Below, one piece after another: positions 18,290 through 28,147 of a DNA stretch of 64,000 nucleotides. Origin of the DNA: Filomicrobium sp. (lineage in GTDB: Bacteria > Pseudomonadota > Alphaproteobacteria > Rhizobiales > Hyphomicrobiaceae). The translations under genes and the position numbers were made by a program. The notes beneath the pieces are model-generated. The model had not been told where the DNA came from. It searched no databases and saw only the letters and a list, made by a program, of their open reading frames with translations. Every line of letters begins with the position of its first letter. The stretch's first letter is position 1. The stretch spans positions 2,946,501 through 3,010,500 of the forward strand of contig CP051234.1 of the NCBI GenBank assembly GCA_017792465.1, written 5' to 3'.

Positions 18290-19070
18290 GACGGTTGCTC
18301 CACTTCTTGACGATGACGGGGATCAGGGCGACGACGCCGATGGCGGCAAATGCGAGGATGACTTCCTTGCTGACAAGCGTGCTGGCGTCAATCGAATAAG
18401 GGCAGGCTTCCGCAGCTTTTGCTGCAAGGCACGCTGCATGTTCGGCGTTGGTCTTCTCGATGATGGTTTTAAGCTGGGCGGCGGCAAAACAGAACGCCAT
18501 GGTGCCGGGAATAATGCCCAAGACCGTTCCCAAGATATAAGTGCGCAAGGGCACGCCGAGAAATGCCGGAGCGAGGTTCACCACAAAGAACGGGAACACT
18601 GGGACAAGGCGCAAGAACAGCAGGTAACTCAAGGCGTTTTCCTGGAAGCCTTTGCGCAGTTTGTTGATCGCCGGTCCGGCCTTGGCGGCGAGCGCTTCGC
18701 CCAGTGACGTCTTGGCGACGAGGAAAATGATCGTTGCGCCCACGGTTGCGGCAACTACGGTGACGGGTCCGGCAAGCTGCCATCCGAAAAAGAGGCCGCC
18801 TGCAAGGGTCAGTGGCAAAGCGCCGGGCAGCGAGAGAGCGACGACGACAATATAAAGCGCGGCGTAGAACAGCAGCGACAGGACCATGTTGCTGTTGATG
18901 AGCTCGGTGAGTGTCGCGTAATTGCGGCCCAGCTGTTCGAGCGTCAGATATTGGTGCCAGCCCATTGCGAAGACCAGCGCCATCAGGCCAAGGATCACAA
19001 TGAGGGGTGCCCAGGTTCGAAGCGCGCTTTTGTCTGCGCTGTTGGCGGTGTTGGTGCCAGACTCATCCAT
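18276..19070 (-). CDS. TVP38/TMEM64 family membrane protein (VTT domain)
   Basis: A 264-residue integral membrane protein with a hydrophobic helix near 20-42, further helices to about residue 225 and the VTT signature region: LSLPGALPLTLAGGLFFG, TVGATIIFLVAKTSLG, and FPFFVVNLAPAFLGVPL. DedA/VTT proteins include lipid scramblases. The gene overlaps the flavoprotein start by 14 bases, so the two are translationally coupled; a redox partner for a membrane protein is a reasonable inference. An extra C-terminal region of about 60 residues has cysteines (AACLAAKAAEACPYSI) and a last hydrophobic helix. Confidence 0.85.
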   Translation of the reverse strand: MDESGTNTANSADKSALRTWAPLIVILGLMALVFAMGWHQYLTLEQLGRNYATLTELINSNMVLSLLFYAALYIVVVALSLPGALPLTLAGGLFFGWQLAGPVTVVAATVGATIIFLVAKTSLGEALAAKAGPAINKLRKGFQENALSYLLFLRLVPVFPFFVVNLAPAFLGVPLRTYILGTVLGIIPGTMAFCFAAAQLKTIIEKTNAEHAACLAAKAAEACPYSIDASTLVSKEVILAFAAIGVVALIPVIVKKWSNRHAAA

Positions 19071-19107
19071 GACGAGTATTCCTTAAACTATTTGTGCGCC
19101 GGAAGCT

Positions 19108-20016
19108 TCATGAGCCGCGCTTAATTGTGTTGAGGGACCAGTCGTAGCCGTAGCTCGAAATCGAGGTTTTGCCTTTGAGCTTGGCTTTGAGGGCTGGATT
19201 GGCGAATTGGCGGACGTGATCGAGGACGGATGCTTCAGAGCCGCCGAAATCGGATTGAAACCATTGGTAGATCGATGAGGCGCGGACCTGGCCGTCTTCG
19301 ACTGAGATGCCGCGGGCGGAGTTGACGTAGGCTTTGGCGCCTGCGTTGAGCTGGCTGTCGAGCTTCGCGCCGCTGAAGGCTTCGGTTTGCAGGTTCGAGC
19401 AGCCGATAGACGCGCAATTGACGGCGTAGTGGACGCGCGGGTCTTTGAAGACGGGGCGCAGGATTTTGTGCTCGATATCGTCGAGGCTGAGACGTTTGCC
19501 TGCGACTTCAAGGATTTGAGCCTTCCAGGGGCCTCCTGCGCCGACACTCTTTTTCAAGAAACCCAGCAGACCTTCACCGATGGAGATGTCGCGGATCGAC
19601 TGCACGGGGTAGTGGTCGAGGACGACGTCGATGGTCTTGGCGTTATAGAGATTGGCCCAGTAGGCGAATTGCTCGTTGCGCGCCAGTTTGCGCGGCTCGA
19701 TGCCCTGAAGCTGCGTCAGGTAGGCTTTCAGGTTCTTATGGTCGGCAGCCTTCCAGGCGGCATAGTCGACCAGGTTTAAGCCGTGGGCTCCGGGCGAGAC
19801 GTATTGGCCCAGCATTCTCGTCCAAACGGAGTGGTCGACGGTTTCGGTCGATGCCTTGGAATACTTGGCGGAATAAGCAGTTACGCCATCATCCGCTGAC
19901 GAATATTGCGTTTGCGCGAATAGGGACAGCAATGCTGCGAAGACAACTGCTGGAATATTTCGGTAATTGTCTTTTTGGGCCCGGACGATTTGACCGGAGG
20001 GGCTAGGCGTTCTCAT
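19108..20016 (-). CDS. DUF547 domain-containing secreted protein
   Basis: A 302-residue protein with an N-terminal signal-like hydrophobic stretch (IPAVVFAALLSLFAQTQ, about 21-37). The DUF547 core is recognisable: NLVDYAAWKA, NEQFAYWANLYNAKTIDVVL, the segment DIEHKILRPVFKDPRVHYAVNC (in part) and the conserved NCASIGC. DUF547 is of unknown function. It lies 37 bases downstream of the TVP38 start... on the same strand, upstream in transcription, so the three genes probably form one operon beginning here. Confidence 0.8.
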   Translation of the reverse strand: MRTPSPSGQIVRAQKDNYRNIPAVVFAALLSLFAQTQYSSADDGVTAYSAKYSKASTETVDHSVWTRMLGQYVSPGAHGLNLVDYAAWKAADHKNLKAYLTQLQGIEPRKLARNEQFAYWANLYNAKTIDVVLDHYPVQSIRDISIGEGLLGFLKKSVGAGGPWKAQILEVAGKRLSLDDIEHKILRPVFKDPRVHYAVNCASIGCSNLQTEAFSGAKLDSQLNAGAKAYVNSARGISVEDGQVRASSIYQWFQSDFGGSEASVLDHVRQFANPALKAKLKGKTSISSYGYDWSLNTIKRGS

Positions 20017-20479
20017 GTCGATTCCGCTCCGATGGGAATTCTATTTCTTTTTGGTTTAGGTGCTGCCGTTGTTCGGCAAGCTGGTTCCTAAAAATTGCGT
20101 TTCCTGGAATTGTTGACCTGGGGCGTAGAATTTGCGCCTTGAGGCTGACGAGAAGATGTATGAGTTTTCAGGTCTTGAAAATGGGCTCTCAAGCAGTCGT
20201 GAAAGCGCAATAGAGTTCGTGATAGGTCGTGATCTCGAACCGATCTGTGGCCGCGATGGAGGGTGTCCAGCGCGCCAATTTATGGGCTGAAGCGGGTTTG
20301 ACTTTGCCTGATCTCGCGCTTATAAGCCCGAGTTCGACCGAAAGGGTCGGAATCTGGACAAATTCATCGCTAGCGCCGCTTGGCTTGATTTGAGCCGTGC
20401 TGCCTGGAGTTCGTAGAGGCCCGCGCGTAACGTCCGATGCGACGAGCGTCGTGCTAGCGAATTGTTTTTGGAGACAATC
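20017..20479. other. Divergent intergenic region before rpmH
   Basis: About 460 bases between the DUF547 gene and rpmH. It must carry both divergent promoters. I see no coding frame with plausible composition, no DnaA-box cluster and no convincing RNA structure, so there is no sign that the replication origin lies here even though rpmH-rnpA marks the origin in some other phyla. Confidence 0.5.
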
Positions 20480-20614
20480 GTGAAACGTACATATCAACCA
20501 AGCCGGCTGGTTCGCAAACGGCGTCATGGTTTTCGCAAGCGTATGGCAACGAAAGGCGGCATCCGCGTGCTCGCCCGCCGTCGCGCCAAGGGCCGCAAGA
20601 AGCTGTCAGCCTGA
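20480..20614 (+). CDS. rpmH: 50S ribosomal protein L34
   Basis: Forty-four residues, the normal L34 length, starting at a [21 protein letters not shown] followed by RKRMATKGG and [12 protein letters not shown]. This is an intact L34. An upstream AGACAATC leaves only a weak ribosome site. It is followed after about 35 bases by rnpA in the conserved order rpmH-rnpA-yidC-engB. Confidence 0.97.
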   Translation: MKRTYQPSRLVRKRRHGFRKRMATKGGIRVLARRRAKGRKKLSA

Positions 20615-20649
20615 TTTCGTGCGTCTTGGCTGACCGTCGGCGCAATCTG

Positions 20650-21099
20650 ATGGTCACGACTCTCAAGAAGCGTTCTGAATATCTGCGTGTGCGCGGCGGT
20701 GCCCGGTGGGGTGCTGCCTCGTTTGCGTTGGAGGCGCGCGTCAGGGAGGTCGCCAAGGCGATACAAGCCAAAGGTGGGCAGGAGCCTGCTGTCGAAGGCG
20801 CATCAGCGGAGACAGCGGGAGATGGTTCGCCCGAAGGTGCCCGCTTCGGCTTTACGGTCACCAAGAAGATCGGCAATGCCGTCATCCGCAATCGTGTCCG
20901 GCGCAGGCTAAGGGAAGCGGTGCGAGAGACGGCTCCAGGCTTGGCGCGTCCGGACTGCGACTATGTGCTCATCGCGCGACCAGCGGCCGTAAATCAGCAA
21001 TACGCTCAACTTTGCTTGGAGCTTCGTGAGGCATTTCAACGGGTTAATTCCCGACTGAGTGGGCGGCAGGCGAAACGCAATAGGCGGCCGGGATGGTAA
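20650..21099 (+). CDS. rnpA: Ribonuclease P protein component
   Basis: The protein subunit of RNase P, which processes tRNA 5' ends. The opening TTLKKRSEYLRVRGG and the RNR motif region TKKIGNAVIRNRVRRRLREA are diagnostic. An insert of about 35 residues rich in Ala/Glu/Gly (from AKAIQAKGGQEPAVEGASAE) separates the two conserved parts and makes it longer than most RnpA. A TTG at 20626 would add eight residues (MADRRRNL); I prefer the ATG at 20650. No yidD gene follows, although it often does. Confidence 0.93.
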   Translation: MVTTLKKRSEYLRVRGGARWGAASFALEARVREVAKAIQAKGGQEPAVEGASAETAGDGSPEGARFGFTVTKKIGNAVIRNRVRRRLREAVRETAPGLARPDCDYVLIARPAAVNQQYAQLCLELREAFQRVNSRLSGRQAKRNRRPGW

Positions 21100-21309
21100 T
21101 TAACGCTGTCGGGCCGGTTAGTGGCAGGGAACTGTAGAACCTAGGTGCCGTCCCCTGTATAGACGGTGCGAAGAAACGAGTTCCGGCGTGGCGGGCTGTT
21201 GCTGGTGCGGCGGACGTAAGGTGTAGGGGGACGTCGGCGAGGTGGCTTTGCGGCTGCGGATTGCTCGCGTCTGCCAGATACCTCGGAGCGAACGCAAGCT
21301 GAGGCGGCG

Positions 21310-23109
21310 ATGCAGAGTCAACAACCAGAGAACCACAACAACCTTATGCTTGCCGTCGTCTTGTCGATGGCGGTGTTGTTCATCTGGCAATTCATTTTTC
21401 CGCCACCGAAGGCTCCGCCAAAACCCGCTCAGGAGACCCAACAGAATGTTGATCCGAATGGGACGGCTGCGTCTTCAGCTGGCGCTGCACCAGGTATTTC
21501 TGGCGGTTCCGGCCAAGGCTCAACGGCAGAACCGGCGCGGCGCATCAAGATCAAGACGCCGGCGATTATCGGTTCGGTTACGCTCAAGGGGGCGCGCATC
21601 GATGATGTGCGGCTGGTCGACTACAAAGAGACGACCGATCCGACGAGCCCGGATGTTGAAGTTCTCTCGCCGTCGAATACGGCTAATCCCTATTTTGCCG
21701 AATACGGCTGGCTGGCGCCGGGCGGCGCGAAAGTGCCAAACGGCAGCACTGTCTGGCAGGCGGAAGAGGGCGTCGAGCTGACACCTGAGACCCCGCTGGT
21801 GCTGACCTGGGATAACGGCGAAGGGCTGACCTTTAAGCGCACGATCTCGATCGACAACGAGTACATGTTCACGATCCGCGACGACATCTCGAATACGTCG
21901 GCGAGTGATATCGTGCTTCATCCGTATGGCCGGGTTTACCGTCAGGGACTTCCCCAGCACCAGATGTTCTTCGTTCAGCACGAAGGGCCGATCGCGTGGC
22001 TGGGTGAAGAGAAGCTGCAGGAATACGACTACACGGAATTGCTCGACAACGATAAGCCCGTAAAATTCACCGGCATCAAAGGCGGGTGGCTGGGCTTCAC
22101 CGACAAGTACTGGGCGACGGCTCTCATTCCCAATCAGGAGCAGCCTTATTCTGCACAGTTCTGGGCGCCTTCGAAAATTGCAAAGGGCGGGGTGAACTCC
22201 TTCCAGGTCGACTATCAGCAACCCCCAGTGACGGTTGTGGCCGGTGGTACTGCGGATATTTCTTCGCGCTTTTTTGCCGGCGCAAAGAAGGTTGAGCTCG
22301 TTGAGCAGTATGAAACCGAAGGCAAGATCCTGGAGTTCAACTACCTCATCGACTGGGGCTGGTTCTACTTCATCACCAAGCCGCTCTATTACCTGCTGCA
22401 CTGGCTGCACGGGTTCCTGGGCAATTTCGGTTTGGCCATTCTTGCAACCACGGTGATCGTCAAGGCGGCGTTCTATCCGCTTGCCAACCGGGCTTACGTT
22501 TCCATGGCGCAGATGAAGAAGCTGCAGCCGGAAATGGAGAAGCTGAAGAAGAAGTATCCCGACGATAAGCAAAAGCAGCAGCAAGAGCTGATGGCGCTCT
22601 ATCAGCAGGAGAAGATCAATCCGTTGGCGGGCTGTATTCCGATCCTGCTGCAGATTCCGGTGTTCTTCGCGCTTTATAAGGTGCTGTTCGTTGCGATCGA
22701 GATGCGGCATGCGCCATTCTATGGCTGGATCACGGACCTTTCGGCGCCCGATCCGACGACGATTTTCAACCTCTTCGGACTGCTCCCGTATGATGTGCCG
22801 AGCTTCCTGATGATCGGTGTTTGGCCATTGATCATGGGGTTGACCATGTGGCTGCAGATGCAGCTCAATCCATCGCAGCCCGATCCGACGCAGCAGATGA
22901 TCTTCAACTGGATGCCAGTGATGTTCACGTTCCTGCTGGCAACGTTCCCGGCCGGGCTTGTGATCTACTGGGCCTGGAACAACATCCTGTCGATTATCCA
23001 GCAGTACGCGATCATGAAGCGCCAGGGTGCGGATGTGCCGCTCGTCGACAACATCAAGAAAACGTTTGCGGCGGTGACCAACATCATACCCAGGGGCAAG
23101 AGCGGCTGA
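21310..23109 (+). CDS. yidC: Membrane protein insertase YidC
   Basis: A 599-residue insertase that inserts and folds inner-membrane proteins alone or with SecYEG. It has an N-terminal helix (LMLAVVLSMAVLFIWQFIF split around 12-30), a Pro/Gln-rich linker, the large periplasmic beta domain (about 70-350) and five C-terminal helices beginning near WGWFYFITKPLYYLLHWL. The cytoplasmic hairpin KKLQPEMEKLKKKYPDDKQK and INPLAGCIPILLQIPVFFAL are canonical. Gram-negative-type length. Confidence 0.96.
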   Translation: MQSQQPENHNNLMLAVVLSMAVLFIWQFIFPPPKAPPKPAQETQQNVDPNGTAASSAGAAPGISGGSGQGSTAEPARRIKIKTPAIIGSVTLKGARIDDVRLVDYKETTDPTSPDVEVLSPSNTANPYFAEYGWLAPGGAKVPNGSTVWQAEEGVELTPETPLVLTWDNGEGLTFKRTISIDNEYMFTIRDDISNTSASDIVLHPYGRVYRQGLPQHQMFFVQHEGPIAWLGEEKLQEYDYTELLDNDKPVKFTGIKGGWLGFTDKYWATALIPNQEQPYSAQFWAPSKIAKGGVNSFQVDYQQPPVTVVAGGTADISSRFFAGAKKVELVEQYETEGKILEFNYLIDWGWFYFITKPLYYLLHWLHGFLGNFGLAILATTVIVKAAFYPLANRAYVSMAQMKKLQPEMEKLKKKYPDDKQKQQQELMALYQQEKINPLAGCIPILLQIPVFFALYKVLFVAIEMRHAPFYGWITDLSAPDPTTIFNLFGLLPYDVPSFLMIGVWPLIMGLTMWLQMQLNPSQPDPTQQMIFNWMPVMFTFLLATFPAGLVIYWAWNNILSIIQQYAIMKRQGADVPLVDNIKKTFAAVTNIIPRGKSG

Positions 23110-23182
23110 CGTCTCGGCGGTGGCGGGTTCGTGACTCGCCGCTGCTGAATGACGGCCGGCCCGACTTACGAGGTCTTAAAGC

Positions 23183-23842
23183 ATGCTGGAAGACACTCGG
23201 GTCAGTGCTCAATCGATCGAGGCGGGAGAAGCGCTTTGCCGGCGGCGATGGGATTTCGTCAAAGGTGTCGTCGATATTGCGAACCTGCCGGCGGCCGATC
23301 GGCCGGAGATCGCTTTTGCCGGGCGTTCGAACGTCGGTAAGTCGAGCCTGATCAACGCTCTTTTACTGCAAAAGGGGTTGGCACGGACCTCCAACACGCC
23401 AGGCCGGACGCAGGAGCTCAACGTCTTTGCGCCGGCGGCCAGCGAAAACGCAGCTCCAGTTTTTTTGTTCGACCTTCCCGGATATGGATTCGCGCGTGCG
23501 CCGAAGGAGAAGGTCGATACCTGGACCGAACTCGTCAAAGATTATTTGCGCGGTCGCCCGACGTTGAAGCGGGTGTTTGTGCTGATCGACTCGCGGCACG
23601 GCATCAAGCCGGTCGATGAGGAAATCCTGGCGATGCTCGATATTGCTGCTGTCAGCTATCAGGTGGTGTTGACCAAGGTCGACAAGATCAAGCCGCCGAA
23701 ACTTGCGGCGCTGGAAGCGGCGACGGCGAAAGCGCTCGTCGAACATCCGGCAGCCTATCCGGCGGTCCTCGCGGTTTCCTCGCTGAAAGGCGACGGGCTT
23801 GAAGAATTGCGCGGGACGTTGGCGCAGGTGCTCGAACTTTGA
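23183..23842 (+). CDS. engB: Ribosome biogenesis GTPase EngB (YihA/YsxC)
   Basis: A 219-residue GTPase required for assembly of the large ribosomal subunit. G1 [14 protein letters not shown], the switch region [10 protein letters not shown]3 DLPGYGFA and G4 TKVDK are intact, with the usual G5 region AVSSLKGDG. It lies 73 bases after yidC, completing the conserved rpmH-rnpA-yidC-engB cluster. The ATG at 23183 gives the normal N-terminal extension. Confidence 0.95.
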   Translation: MLEDTRVSAQSIEAGEALCRRRWDFVKGVVDIANLPAADRPEIAFAGRSNVGKSSLINALLLQKGLARTSNTPGRTQELNVFAPAASENAAPVFLFDLPGYGFARAPKEKVDTWTELVKDYLRGRPTLKRVFVLIDSRHGIKPVDEEILAMLDIAAVSYQVVLTKVDKIKPPKLAALEAATAKALVEHPAAYPAVLAVSSLKGDGLEELRGTLAQVLEL

Positions 23843-23936
23843 CGCGCGAGTCTTAAGCTATTCATTCGATGGCTAGCGGCATTGGACGCCCGGTGATGGG
23901 TGGGCATCCGCGCAGGCGGTGCGCTGCCGACTACGA

Positions 23937-26135
23937 CTACTGCATCAGAGATTTCATCAGAGGATCGACAGCGGTCCAGATCTTGGCACCGAACTGCGCC
24001 AGCAGACCGCCGAGGACGGCGGCGATGGCCCAGCCAGCAACGCGTTTGAAAACGGTCGCGTAGTTGGTCGCGACTTTGATCTCGATGACCTGGTCAGGCA
24101 GGGCGGTTTCGGCGGCAAGCCCATCGGGGCCGACCGTGCGGGCTGAAATCACGAGCTGCAGGCGTCGCTTGCCGCGAACTTTCGGCGTCACATTCCAACG
24201 CCAGCGGGCGTAGTCGTCGGCCATCAGCCCGAGCGCGTTTTCTATCCATTGCGTTTCCGGCGAGGCGGTCTCGATGAAGAAGCCGCCTTCGGGTGCGCGC
24301 AGGCGGACGCTCATCGCTTTCGTCACCTGGATCTCGTGGCGATGAACGTTGCCCATGTCTAGCCCTTCGGAGATGGCTTTGACTTCGGCTTTGGCAATGC
24401 GCACTTCGACCGGCGAAGAAATGCCAACCCGCATGCGGCGCGGGACGTTCTCAACGAGCTGACCGGGGAGCACGGTCGGCGGTTCGAGCGTGCGTCTTGC
24501 AGCAGGTGCTGCAGATGGCGGTGGACCTCCGGCGAGTGTTGGTTGCGGCATGCGTTCCAACATCGCGTCGGAGGGTCGCGTTTGCCGTGCCGGTTCCAAG
24601 GCTTCTCTGGGAGGCGGGCTTCCTGCCGGCCGTTGGCGCTGACCGAAGACCTCGTCTGGTGATGGCAAAGGCGCTCCGGGCGGGCGCGGCTGGCCTGCGC
24701 CGCGCGGATCAGGCGCAACAGATTGGCCAGGTGGCCCAGGTGGCGGGGCCCATCCGCCTTCGCGCCGAGGTGGCGAACCGGTGACCGGTCCGGCCCCTGG
24801 AGATGGCCCTGAGCCGGGGACGGGCGGGCGCATCGGCGCGTTCGGCGGCATTGGCGGAGGCGCACCGCGCGGCGGTTGCGGCGGAGGTCCTGTGCGACCG
24901 TCCCCAACCGGCGGCGGAGTCCAGGACGGCTGTCGCGGCGGTGCCGGTGTGTCGTCCGGTTTTGCTGGAGCTGCTGCGGCCTTGTCGGCTGTTTCGGACG
25001 ACGGCGGGCGTGGCGGCGGGACGGGTGGTGCGGCTGGACCCGGCGGAGGCGGCGCGGGTTGCTCGTCGCGAATTGGCGCGGGCTGCGGCGGCGTTGGCCG
25101 CAGGGCTGGCGGATCGATTTCAAGTTGCTCTTCGGCAGATGGTGGCGGCGTCGGAGCGGGAGGCGGCGGCGCGTCCTCCTTCTGGGGCGGCGGAGGCGGC
25201 GGAGCGGGTGCGCGCACGGCAGGCGGCGGCTTGGGCGGCTGCAGCGGGTTTTCGTCGCTCACGCGCTCAAAGCTCGTTTGTGCGACGGTGCGATCGTTCG
25301 GGGTTTTCGATGATGCTGCAACAATAAGCGCGTTCAGATCGGCCGAGAGCGTGTCGGCGTCTGATTTCGCCGGCGTTTGAGAGGCTGCCGGTGTGGCTTG
25401 ATCATCGTTGCCCTCAGGCGCAGCGGCAGGCGGGGCGGGTTCGTTCGGGACGCCCTCTGCAGGTGGTGGTTCGCCAGCAGCTGGTTCGCCTTTTGTGTGC
25501 TGGTCTGAATAGCCCGCCGCGCGACGGCTGGCGACGCGGGCGCGCGCATTGGCGAGGATCTCATTGGCTTGCGGCGGCGGAGCATTTTCCGGCGGCGGGA
25601 CGTCTTCTGTCGCCGCCGGCTCGGGCATCTGGCCTTGGGGTGCTTGCGGCGGTGGGCTGGCCGGATTGCGGGCGACTTGGCGAATTGCGTCGATGGCGAC
25701 TTCGAAGGTCAGCCCGTGCGCGCGCAGGAGGCCGGCGGCGCTGGTTTTGGCGTCGCCGATGATGGCGGCCAAGACAATGGCTCCGTCGATCGAATTGCGG
25801 CGCCCGGCCCGTGCGGCGATCGCTGCGGCGTTTAGAATGCGGCGCAGTTCCTCGGAAATCTTCGATGTGGGGCGTTCGCCAGGCGGGATGCGTTGTTCGA
25901 TACGGCCGATATGCTGGGAGACGTCCGTCTGCAGCGCCGCGATATCGACGCCGCTCGATTCCATTACCTGGCGCGCGGAATCGTCCTCGGTCAGCGCGAG
26001 GAGCAGGTGTTCCAGCGCCACCTCGTCATGCGACTGCTGCTGGGCGTATTCGGCCGCGCGCGTCAGCGTCTGGCCGAGCAGCGGCGACATTGGAATTGGT
26101 GGAATTTGACCGGCGATGTCCGCCCCCATTGCCAT
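23937..26135 (-). CDS. Membrane-anchored protein with Clp N-terminal domain and proline-rich centre
   Basis: A 732-residue protein in three parts. Residues about 18-160 are a double Clp repeat: LLGQTLTRAAEYAQQQSHDEVALEHLLLAL (first half) and LRRILNAAAIAARAGRRNSIDGAIVLAAIIGD (second half), as in the adaptor-binding N-domains of ClpA/ClpB/ClpC. Residues about 165-545 are extremely rich in Pro, Ala and Gly (runs such as APAPPPPPPQKEDAPPPPAP) and probably disordered. The last ~190 residues form a compact domain ending in one membrane helix (VAGWAIAAVLGGLLAQFG, about 700-717). There is no AAA+ ATPase. Function unknown; a membrane-bound substrate or adaptor receptor is one inference. Confidence 0.75.
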   Translation of the reverse strand: MAMGADIAGQIPPIPMSPLLGQTLTRAAEYAQQQSHDEVALEHLLLALTEDDSARQVMESSGVDIAALQTDVSQHIGRIEQRIPPGERPTSKISEELRRILNAAAIAARAGRRNSIDGAIVLAAIIGDAKTSAAGLLRAHGLTFEVAIDAIRQVARNPASPPPQAPQGQMPEPAATEDVPPPENAPPPQANEILANARARVASRRAAGYSDQHTKGEPAAGEPPPAEGVPNEPAPPAAAPEGNDDQATPAASQTPAKSDADTLSADLNALIVAASSKTPNDRTVAQTSFERVSDENPLQPPKPPPAVRAPAPPPPPPQKEDAPPPPAPTPPPSAEEQLEIDPPALRPTPPQPAPIRDEQPAPPPPGPAAPPVPPPRPPSSETADKAAAAPAKPDDTPAPPRQPSWTPPPVGDGRTGPPPQPPRGAPPPMPPNAPMRPPVPGSGPSPGAGPVTGSPPRREGGWAPPPGPPGQSVAPDPRGAGQPRPPGAPLPSPDEVFGQRQRPAGSPPPREALEPARQTRPSDAMLERMPQPTLAGGPPPSAAPAARRTLEPPTVLPGQLVENVPRRMRVGISSPVEVRIAKAEVKAISEGLDMGNVHRHEIQVTKAMSVRLRAPEGGFFIETASPETQWIENALGLMADDYARWRWNVTPKVRGKRRLQLVISARTVGPDGLAAETALPDQVIEIKVATNYATVFKRVAGWAIAAVLGGLLAQFGAKIWTAVDPLMKSLMQ

Positions 26136-26385
26136 GCTCTCCCTTCAAGGCAATCAGCGATAATAATCTTGCCACGTACTGGCGCGGACGTCGCACCTCA
26201 TGAAAGCGTTTTCTACTTGTTCCTAGCGCGGATAGCACCAGAATGTGTGCGAAATCCGTTGTTCTTGGTGCTGTGGACTATATAAGTGCCGCGAAAACAA
26301 CAAAGCGTGTGGCAAAGAGGCCCGGCGGCTTTTTGGTATTCCGGAAAAAGTCGGTTTGGGGCGGAACCCGGACGGAAAGTGAAGA

Positions 26386-27342
26386 ATGAACGATAAGGCA
26401 AAACATGCTCACCCGCCGAAATTGGCCGATGATTCGCAGGGGTCGGACAAGATTTCGGCTCACGTCCAGGCGCGGATCCTGGCTGAGGCTTTGCCGCACC
26501 TCATCCGTTATGACGAAAAGACCGTCGTTATCAAATTCGGCGGCAACGCCATGGGTGATGAAGAGCTGGCCAAGGCCTTCGCGCAGGATGTCGTTTACCT
26601 GAAGCAGTCGGGCGTCAATCCCATCATCGTGCATGGTGGGGGGCCGCAGATCGCCAAGATGCTGGCCAAGCTATCGATCAAATCGGAATTCGTGAACGGA
26701 TTGCGAGTCACCGATAAGCCAACGGTTGAAGTGGTCGAAATGGTCCTTGCCGGTGCGATCAACAAGGAAATCGTTTCGACGATCAATGCGCAGGGTGGTA
26801 AGGCGGTCGGGATCTCGGGCAAGGATGCCAACTTGATGATCGCGACGCGCATTACCGAGATGAGCGATCCGACCTCCAATATCATGCAGGCGGTCGATAT
26901 CGGCTATGTCGGCGATCCGAAGTACGTCAATCCGCACATTGTGGACGTGATTTCCGATTCAGATCTCATCCCGGTGATCGCACCGGTGGCGATTTCGCCC
27001 GATGGAGAGACGCTGAACGTCAACGCCGATAGTTTTGCATCCGCGCTGGCGGCGCGAATGAAGGCCAAGCGTCTGTTGCTTTTGACGGATGTCGCAGGGG
27101 TGATGGATAGCGAAAAGAATTTGCTATCATCGCTGACGGTCAATGAGGCGCGCGAGCTGATCAAGGACGGTACGATTTCGGGCGGAATGATCCCGAAGGT
27201 TGAAGGTTGCATCGAAGTGGTCGAAGCTGGCGTCGAAGCCGTCGTCATTATTGATGGGCGGGTCCCGCATTGTGTGCTGTTGGAACTTTTCACCGAGCAT
27301 GGTGTTGGTACGCTCGTTGGCCAGGAAAACAGGATTTCGTGA
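26386..27342 (+). CDS. argB: Acetylglutamate kinase
   Basis: Second step of arginine synthesis: phosphorylation of N-acetylglutamate. The 318-residue protein has [16 protein letters not shown], the glycine-rich substrate loop [22 protein letters not shown] and the C-terminal [15 protein letters not shown] with [15 protein letters not shown]. The extended N-terminal helix ([20 protein letters not shown] in part) is typical of the arginine-sensitive hexameric form, so feedback inhibition is likely. Its stop overlaps the start of the HAD gene by four bases. argD and argF are 3.3-4.5 kb away on the other strand. Confidence 0.95.
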   Translation: MNDKAKHAHPPKLADDSQGSDKISAHVQARILAEALPHLIRYDEKTVVIKFGGNAMGDEELAKAFAQDVVYLKQSGVNPIIVHGGGPQIAKMLAKLSIKSEFVNGLRVTDKPTVEVVEMVLAGAINKEIVSTINAQGGKAVGISGKDANLMIATRITEMSDPTSNIMQAVDIGYVGDPKYVNPHIVDVISDSDLIPVIAPVAISPDGETLNVNADSFASALAARMKAKRLLLLTDVAGVMDSEKNLLSSLTVNEARELIKDGTISGGMIPKVEGCIEVVEAGVEAVVIIDGRVPHCVLLELFTEHGVGTLVGQENRIS

Positions 27343-28127
27343 GCAAAGCCTCGGACAGTTCTGACAAGAATTCCACTCAGCCCGACGGTGCTGAGCACGA
27401 GGCCGGCAACCCACCTTCTCCGTTTGCTGCCCCCGGCTTTGAAAAGACAGCGATCTGGATCTTCGATCTCGACAACACGCTTTATCCTGCCGAATGCAAT
27501 TTGTTCGCGCAGGTCGATCAGCGCATGGGTGATTTCATCTCGCGCGAGCTGGGGATGCCGTTTGCGCAGGCCCGGCATCTGCAAAAGGCCTACTACAAGC
27601 AGTTCGGGACGACTTTGTCGGGGCTGATGCAGGTGCATAAGATGTCGCCTGAGCCGTTCCTCGATTACGTGCACGACATTGATTTGACGTGTGTGCCTGA
27701 GCTTCCCGAACTCAAAGCGGCGATCAATCGCCTGCCTGGGCGCAAGCTAATTTTCACCAACGGTTCGACCCGGCATGCCGAGCGGGTGGCGGGCAAGCTG
27801 GGTGTGCTCGATGAGTTCGAAGGCATCTGTTCAATCGAGACGTGTGAATTTATCCCGAAGCCCGATCCGGTGGCGTTCGACCGAATGGTTCGCCATCATG
27901 GCGTGGCACCGCAAAACGCTGCGATGTTCGAAGACATGCCGCATAATCTGGAAGCGCCGCATAAGCTCGGTATGACGACCGTTCTCGTGCATTCGGAATT
28001 TTACGATCATCCGATCCAGGCGAAAATCAAGACCTGGGCGGAACCACCCGAGCACGTTCATCACATGACCGACGATTTGACAGGCTTTCTCGCCGCGCTC
28101 GATTTCGTACCGAAATCGTCATCGTGA
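27339..28127 (+). CDS. Pyrimidine 5'-nucleotidase-like HAD hydrolase
   Basis: A 262-residue HAD-superfamily phosphatase. Motif [10 protein letters not shown], motif II FTNGS, the Lys of motif III in FIPKPDP and motif [10 protein letters not shown] are complete. The [15 protein letters not shown] insertion places it with the SDT1/yeast-type pyrimidine 5'-nucleotidases. The GTG start lies in a GTGA overlap with the argB stop, a clear sign of translational coupling. The link to arginine may be via shared carbamoyl-phosphate/pyrimidine metabolism, but this is only a suggestion. Confidence 0.87.
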   Translation: MSKASDSSDKNSTQPDGAEHEAGNPPSPFAAPGFEKTAIWIFDLDNTLYPAECNLFAQVDQRMGDFISRELGMPFAQARHLQKAYYKQFGTTLSGLMQVHKMSPEPFLDYVHDIDLTCVPELPELKAAINRLPGRKLIFTNGSTRHAERVAGKLGVLDEFEGICSIETCEFIPKPDPVAFDRMVRHHGVAPQNAAMFEDMPHNLEAPHKLGMTTVLVHSEFYDHPIQAKIKTWAEPPEHVHHMTDDLTGFLAALDFVPKSSS

Positions 28128-28147
28128 GGTTGGACTAGGGTAGGGGA

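Noticed and set aside
20017-20479. Replication origin next to rpmH
   Set aside because: No DnaA-box cluster or dnaA gene; in Alphaproteobacteria the origin usually lies elsewhere.
21100-21309. yidD between rnpA and yidC
   Set aside because: The gap was inspected for the Cys-containing YidD motif; no frame encodes it.
21520-22710. A 396-codon minus-strand frame within yidC
   Set aside because: Antisense shadow of yidC with Leu/Arg runs and no recognisable motif.
24781-25380. Glycine-rich plus-strand frame (about 200 residues)
   Set aside because: It is the complement of the proline codons (CCG/CCN to GGN) of the membrane-anchored Clp-N protein.
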